From assembly GCA_020881915.1 (NCBI GenBank), contig JAJFPB010000001.1, positions 3,410,001 to 3,474,000 of the forward strand: DNA of 64,000 bases, given 5' to 3'. This stretch comes from Paramyrothecium sp. XJ0827 (Eukaryota; Ascomycota; Sordariomycetes; Hypocreales; Stachybotryaceae). The position numbers were made by a program, and so were the translations under genes. Of this stretch, positions 58,159-64,000 are shown piece by piece (the stretch's first letter is position 1; each line of letters begins with the position of its first letter). Below the pieces are notes generated by a model. That model made no database searches. It was not told the DNA's origin and was given only the letters and a program-made list of their open reading frames with translations.

Positions 58159-58926
58159 GATATATGAGCGTTCGCACTGTTTTTGGTCACCGCGAATCAT
58201 AGTTTACCACGATGAATTCAATACAAGACGAGGAGCTGATGTGGAAATGGGGTCTCTGCCATAGCGCAGCCAAGAATTTGAGTAGAGGGTCATGGCGCAA
58301 AGTGTACGTGAATTCTCTTCAGGGCTTTTACACTTGGTGTTTTTAATGTTGACATTGGTATCGAGACGGCCAAAAAGAACAATACAAACTATCTCAAGGC
58401 AATCCCACTGTGATGGGCGACCTTGACTTCGAGGGAACTCGCTCTCCTATGGACCATTCGGGTGAAGCCCTCGTTCTATCCAAGGCTCTGTGTGCCGTTT
58501 GTAATGCGATTGTCCTCACATTACTGAAGAATGAGCTCAAACGGTGAATTGGAGGAAGAAATGATTTTGGGGCTACCAAATGGTACAATCCTTTAATTAT
58601 CTGAACCCTCTGAGATCTTGTCAAAATTACAAGCATGCTTTCAATAATAGTTAGGACCAGAGGTCATGAAAGCATGTAGCTTCCCATACCTGTGGTATGA
58701 CTTTGCCCAGATATTGCACGTACACCTTCATTCAAGGCGGTGACTTGCTCAAGCCTAGGCTCCTAATGATGTTGTTCATATTGCTCCTTTGTGTCACTTC
58801 ACATGTATGATGACTAATTGACGATGCTAGCACATGCGGACAAAATGCCAAAACGCCCTGTCACGGAGAATAACCATCCGCTATTTGACTACATTGCCAT
58901 GATTTGCGTGAAGGCCAGAAAGCACA
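58159..58926. other. Intergenic between SmB and the transcription-factor-domain gene
   Basis: No coding exon recognised; left part SmB 3' flank, right part promoter of the next gene, with AT-rich words around 58600-58850. Confidence 0.45.
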
Positions 58927-60603
58927 ATGGCTGATTTTCAATTCGTAGTGCACGATGGAGCTTCTAGTCGGGCAACAGCAGCTATGCGGAGCCACGCAGT
59001 CAGGAGTGGGCTGCTCCGCAAGGCAACTGCAAAAGCAATCGGATCAAGAGATGCTGAGCTCACCATGAGACAAAAACCGACGTTGACAAGTCGGTTTAGA
59101 CTTGCAGCTAAGCCGAGGGACTCCAAGTCAACAAGGACCCGTGGCGCAGCTCAACCTTTGAAGGCAAGTCAGGATCATGATGAGCAACACTATGCGAGCA
59201 CCACCAATAGCGTGATCCACCACAATAGACACGAGGCCCACAGCAAGACCTCAAAGAATAGCCAAGCTGTAATAGCGGCCCCAAGCCAAGCTCGAGGAGA
59301 TCCTTTCAACACTTTCCCAATTTCACAGAACGAGGGCGTCGATAGGCTGATCAGATTCTGTCCGTCCGACTACACCCCTGTTTGCCATGAGATGTAGCTG
59401 ACGCTGAGGCTAGACATTTCTCGGTTCGATCTCAATGTATCCATCTCACAAATCCAGAAACATTGGTGGGGGTTCGCGATATATGACCCGGTGGTTCTCC
59501 ACGCGACTCTGAGTCTAGCGGCGATGACCTGGGCCATGCTGATACCCGCACCGGATGAAGCTTGTGAGGAGGGAATGAGACAGAAGGGATACGCGCTCAG
59601 GGGTGTGCAAGAGCGGTTGGACAATAACGATACCAGCGATGCCGTCGTTGGGGCTGTGGCTGCGCTTGCGAGCATAGAGGTAACCTTCCCAAGTTACAAG
59701 GCATGTCTGAAGTCGTTCGCTAAGAGTTGGCGTAGGCCGCGGATGGAGACTTTCAAGCGGGAGCCACCCATATCAGAGGTGTCCAGCTACTCTGCAAGGC
59801 AAGAGGTGGTTATTCTTCCTTCAGAAACAATGTGCATGTTGCTCGAGCTATGAACTGGTGAGTTATAGTATACCCATCACCCGAGAGCCGTTGCTGACGT
59901 TGTTAGGGCGGACCTTCAGGTTGCAGTTGGGATGGGTTCGCGACCTTTGTTGCCGCTCATTCACCCTCTTGCGTCCATATCTCTCCCATCGAAAGTACTT
60001 CTCCTGGCAGCAGAGCCTAGTCTTTCCCACCTGAGGATCTTTGAGAGCAGCCAGGATGACAGCTCGGTCCGGTACAGCTTCTCCATATTGAGGCAGGCTT
60101 ACTACGGTCTGAAAGTCGGAACTCTCCCGGTTCAGGACCTCCGTGTGCTCATCAACGGTACCGACCATCAGCTCGCACATGTTCTCGCCGGTGACAATCT
60201 TACTCCTCAAGGCCGTGTTCTTCTCACTGCTGCACAGCATTTCATGTACCATATAATACGGGAGACTGATCTGGAGTGCCACATTCCGGTGTTGCTGTTG
60301 CAAAGACTCTTGAACCAACTGACCCAACTGGTGGGCCAGATGACGTCCGTTCCAGACATGTGGCGTGGCTTGTTATGGTGCCTCGGCATCGGTGTTGCTG
60401 CGAGCCCTTCGTCAGGGGATACTTGGACCTTTTTCTCCACGAGTCTCTGGGAAATGATTCAGAACATGGCCATCAAGGACGTATCAGGCTTTGAAGACAC
60501 CGTAAAACGATTCATTTGGGATGAATCCTTATCTCAGCGACTACTGGCGAACCAACGACTACCTGCGTACCTTCTCGGTCAGCAGGCGCACATCTCGATT
60601 TAA
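58927..60603 (+). CDS. Fungal transcription-factor-domain protein without Zn cluster
   Basis: Exons 58927-59359, 59414-59679, 59736-59857 and 59907-60603 (505 aa); introns of 54, 56 and 49 nt. Read without splicing, the frame hits TAG at 59395 and TGA at 59851, and three separate ORFs appear; the introns remove both stops and one frame change. Family marks: MADFQFVVHD start, basic Lys/Arg stretch, DPFNTFPISQNEGVDRLIRF, then YDPVVLHATLSLAAMTWA, ALASIE-AADGDFQAGATHIRGV (across intron 2) and MNWADLQVAVG (across intron 3). This is the Fungal_trans_2/DUF3468 architecture common in filamentous fungi, often annotated as tachykinin-family or C6-type. There is no Zn2Cys6 cluster here, so direct DNA binding is unproven. 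Target genes unknown. Confidence 0.78.
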
Positions 60604-60955
60604 GCTGCTACAATAGCTATCTCGTGATAAGAGAGGTTAATCTGTCGCATGTGAACACTAGAGGCGCCTACAAATCGAAGGCTGGGCAATCGAGTCAATT
60701 TCTAGTATTGAATGATATTGAAAGTCAACTATCTAGGGGTAATAGCAGCCTCAAGTTCCGTCCTGAATCAACCAGATTCTCCTCGACTGCTTGCATTGAT
60801 GCGGGTTCGAGAATCTTCAACAGTCACAACGCATCCCATACATGATATATCCAGCACTCCAGAAGCTTTCAAACGTCAAGATACAGCAGCCCTATCATTG
60901 GAACCCAAACGCCATGTAGAAAGAACTCGACGAGTACGAGTCACGCTGCCAAGGT
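60604..60955. other. Convergent 3' flanks
   Basis: 352 bp between stops; no gene recognised. Confidence 0.5.
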
Positions 60956-61872
60956 CTAGATTGACCCCCCAACAGCATGACTGAACACCTTTGCCGCTAG
61001 CTGGCTGAGGAGCCTTGCCTTGTCGTCAGCCGGAAGTTCCTGTAGAGGGGTTAGCACTTCGTCAAAACAGCGTCGATATGTGGCGGAGTGGGGGCATACC
61101 TGGAAGACGGAGTAAACACTCTTTCCCTTGGCATCTCTTATCGCGCCGAGGCGGTTGCCAGCCACAGCGCCGGCAACCAGACCCGGCACATTGGCGACAA
61201 TGAAGCCTAGAGCACCACCGCTCAAGCCGCCAACCATGCCCCAGAACTTGCCAGTCGGCTGGTTGGTACCCTCTTCGGCCATGCCCTCCTCGCGCATCAT
61301 CTCCTCAAACACATCGCTGAACTGCGCGTTCTGGGTCTGCTCATGGTCCGCAGGGGGAGCCCGGCCAGAGGCGTTGTTGGTGAAGAAGTTCCACGCCCAC
61401 GAGTATGCGCTCTGTCCGCCCGGACCAGCCTGCGGCGGCACCTCCTCGTCTGCCTCCTCGAAGGGGTCCGCGGGCTGCGCTGAGGGCTTGCCGAAGATGT
61501 TCCGCTGGGCATCGTACTCGCGGCGGCGCGTAGAGTCGGAAAGGGTGAAGTAGGCGTCGTTGACGAGCTGGAACCTGCGAGTGCGCTCGGCTCGCTCTGG
61601 CGAGTCGTTCGAGACACGGTCTGGGTGTGTCTTCAGGGCGGCGCTGGAGCTGTTGTTAGTGGCTGCTGCATACGACGTTTCTTTGAGAAGAGCAGCCTAG
61701 AGCTGACATACCGCTTGTATGCGTCACGAATCTGCTGGGTCGTCGCATTTTCGGCGACTGCTAGGATCGCATCTGCGTTTATGATATTCAGCCATCGATC
61801 ATGGTGAGGTTGTCGCATGCGTGATGGGCATTGCCTATACTTACAGTAATTTGGTGGAGCACCAGACGCCAT
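60956..61872 (-). CDS. J-domain co-chaperone
   Basis: Exons 61845-61872, 61712-61772, 61100-61649 and 60956-61039 (240 aa); introns of 72, 62 and 60 nt. The J domain is rebuilt from exons 1-3: YAILAVAENATTQQIRDAYK, then ALKTHPDRV with the essential HPD, then FQLVNDAYFTLSDSTRRREY (about residues 9-72). After it come an acidic linker, a WAWNFFTN motif and a Gly/Ala-rich hydrophobic stretch (GMVGGLSGGALGFIVANVPG to GAVAGNRLGAIRD, about residues 155-200) that could insert in or lie on a membrane. No Gly/Phe or zinc-finger regions, so it is a type III J protein. It would stimulate an Hsp70 partner. The specific family member is not recognised. Confidence 0.85.
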
Positions 61873-62242
61873 GGTGGATGAAGCCTCCTCAGGTTATATT
61901 TCAGGCAGAGAATTCGAAAGGAGGAAGAATAAATGGTAGGTATCTTCAAAATCGACAAGATCAAGGGGTAGTCGAGGAACCTTGGTGTTGAGCGATCAAG
62001 CTCAAGGCGAAGTATACTGGCACATGTCAACGTCATTGTGGCGGATGACATGTGGCTGCCTCCTGTGTGGGTCACGGCCACCCCTTGTCACCCCAGCACC
62101 ACCAAGACGGTAAGGGGTCTTATCTTGGTCAAGATTTACAAGTGGTTTTCTCTCTCTTTCTGAATTCACACTTGTATGTTTGTATTGAGATGCGGTTTAT
62201 GGCTAAGGCGACATATGACCTGAAGATAAGCACATTTGTGTA
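61873..62242. other. J-protein promoter and Clr5-gene 3' flank
   Basis: 370 bp, AT-moderate, no coding exon recognised. Confidence 0.45.
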
Positions 62243-63778
62243 TTATTGGTCTGGTGTGTCAGTTAAGTACTGTCGGGCCCTTTCAAGAGCGTCCGCCGTA
62301 ACTCTGCTAGCATCGTCGAGCCTCCCGACTCTTTCATAATAATTAGCCAAAACCCACATGTCTCGAATGACTCGTAAATTATTGCTTGCGCCGTGGGCAG
62401 CTTCTCGTTTGGTGACTGCCCGTTGGAGGTTCTCTTCGGCGTTTGTTAGATCAAGCTGCTCCTCCTGTATTCTCGCCAACATCTTGCGAGCGTAAGCATG
62501 GAAACGATCGCTAGCTCGGACATCGGAGTGGGATTCAGTGTGCCGGAGTAGCTTTATGGCTAGTCGTTCCGCTTCCTGTTTGTCGTTGAGATCCATCTGG
62601 GTAAATTCCAGGCTCAAGGCCTCGATTCTTAGGTCGACGGAGCCGTCCACGTGAGGCTCGGACCTTTGAGATTCGGCCAGCCCCTGAAGTGCAGCAATCA
62701 TGGCTTCCTGCTGTTGAGCCAAGTGACTGCCTTTGCGTAGTTTAGTCCGACCATCCCAGATAAGTTGTTCGTAAAGCCACAATTGGTGTGGTGCTAGCGA
62801 ACATATCCGTTTACCGAGCAGGTCGACATTGCGCAGCCATGCCTGTTTGAGTAAATAGCAAGCATACTGTCGTCCCTGTTCTGTGCGATAGTCCCATCTA
62901 CGGAGCAGGTGCAGAATCCTCAGCAGAGGGTGATTTGCAGACAGCCGTGTGAAGGCAAGTTCGTGAGCATGGGATAAGAACATCTGCAGTAGCTGCAGAT
63001 GCCCCCTGTCAATCATGTCGTAGATGGTGTCTAAGACATGCCAAACGAGATCCGGATGATCCTCCGTGAGCACGAACTCGAGGACATAAAACCCCCTGCG
63101 GGCGGCCATGCCAGCCAAATCCCCACGGCCTCGGCGCCACAGGTCAAACACAAGCTCGAACGTCCGATACATTGTGCGGCTGTCCTGAAGGAGTGGTTGT
63201 GTTGGGTTAGACAGGTATCGTGACATGGGGTCAAACCCCGTCTGAGAAGTATCCAACTTGCTTTGAGTCCAGGACGAGGAACTGTCCAACACCTGTTCCA
63301 AACCATCAAACACCTCCAGCCTCGACATTCGGACCAATGAAACGTCCAATGGCCCAGTCTCAAGTTCTTGCTTCACATGTTGTGTTTCCGAGATTGTGTC
63401 AGAACTCGCTGTGGGAGGGGTTGGAGATGAGGAAGTGCTGGGAATCCGAGAACGCTTTCTATACGACTGTTTTCGAAACTCCCACTTCTTGAAACGTTTC
63501 TTGTACATTTGTTCCCTGTGCACGTGTGAGACAACAAGTGGTGAGAGAGACTTGCAGCAATCATCGACTTACGATGCAGCAAACCCATGTCTTCGTCGCA
63601 TAAAGTCCATGGTCTGCCTCAGCGTCCGACTCTCATCCACATAAAGTCGCTTGAGGTGGGGCTTCATGGCCTCCCATTCCGCTTCCGCATGCTCCCTTGA
63701 AAGTGGTGTTGATGCATGATCCAATGGCTTGACACCGATTGGTCGTGGTACCAGTGCCGGCAACGGACTCGAGGACAT
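62243..63778 (-). CDS. Clr5-domain protein
   Basis: Exons 63573-63778 and 62243-63515 (492 aa); the 57-nt intron lies inside the Clr5 domain. The domain (about residues 28-85) reads AEWEAMKPHLKRLYVDES, LRQTMDFMRRRHGF, then MYKKRFKKWEFRK. Clr5 was described in fission yeast as a nuclear silencing factor; in filamentous fungi the domain is common at the N-terminus of proteins of unknown role. The rest is mostly helical: FELVFDLWRRGRGDLAGMAA, LAFTRLSANHPLLRILHLLR and a TPR-like end (NLRVIRDMWVLANYYERVGR). A role in transcription or chromatin is inferred from the domain only. Start ATG at 63778 is the first in frame. Confidence 0.85.
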
Positions 63779-64000
63779 CGTGCTGGGAGCGCTGGTCGAT
63801 CCATGCCATGTAGTTCAGGAAAATTGCTATCAGATATCCTTGATGTAGAGCATTGTGTTCACCGACGAAGCAAAATTAATGTCCATCGCCATTGCACGGG
63901 GTTTGACGACTTGAGAAGAGCAGGTATGTGAGCATCATGAGTCGTCGTGGTTGAATGTGAACGTCAATATAGCAGAAGATGATTACAGGGAACGTCCCCG
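63779..64000. other. Upstream flank of the Clr5-domain gene
   Basis: No feature recognised before the window end. Confidence 0.4.

Noticed and set aside
59395..59853. In-frame TAG and TGA suggesting a pseudogene or stop read-through
   Set aside because: Normal introns remove both stops and restore family sequence in one frame.

Overview
The window is nuclear DNA of a filamentous ascomycete, most likely a Sordariomycete and possibly Hypocreales. Genes are broken by short introns (about 46-220 nt) with GT..AG ends and CTAAC/CTGAC-like branch sites. Fungal-only families are present (Clr5, DUF1746/Dsc4, Fungal_trans_2-like). The order placement is inference from protein resemblance. I see no prokaryotic, viral or recognisable intact mobile element, no rRNA, no CRISPR array and no convincing tRNA. 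Twenty-five protein genes are supported. Most were rebuilt by joining exons; in the multi-exon models the exon lengths sum to a whole number of codons and the joined protein matches its family across each junction.

Layout: 1-4.3 kb holds the 3' part of an ARS2-like gene and PXR1. 4.3-9.4 kb is sparse; it holds a 68-aa three-exon gene that ordinary ORF scans miss and a tentative spliced transcript. 9.4-28.2 kb is dense: FRS2, DSC4-like, RCL1, a mitochondrial-type PPR protein, TAF3, a DPP5-like peptidase, EAF6, a PWI/SR splicing factor, NAS2 and Ran. 30-41 kb has a homeobox regulator, NAD kinase, RRP46 and a PP2A activator (PTPA). 43-45 kb has one unrecognised 541-aa protein. 44.8-50.8 kb is a six-kilobase stretch without a supportable gene, with two tandem repeats and an AT-rich island. 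50.8-63.8 kb is dense again: NAD(P)HX dehydratase, ATP1, RPL11, SmB, a transcription-factor-domain protein, a J-domain protein and a Clr5 protein.

Most genes are single-copy housekeeping genes. Many act in RNA metabolism or the nucleus: ARS2, PXR1, RCL1, RRP46, RPL11, SmB, the PWI/SR factor, TAF3, EAF6 and Ran. Several pairs are divergent and share a 300-500 bp promoter (FRS2/DSC4, RCL1/PPR, PWI/NAS2, RRP46/PTPA, RPL11/SmB). I found no clear sign of a biosynthetic cluster or a novel multi-gene system. The most useful non-routine observations are the hidden 68-aa gene, a 9-nt micro-exon in SmB, a possible non-AUG mitochondrial leader on the NAD(P)HX dehydratase, and repeat/AT-rich patches in the gene-poor intervals.
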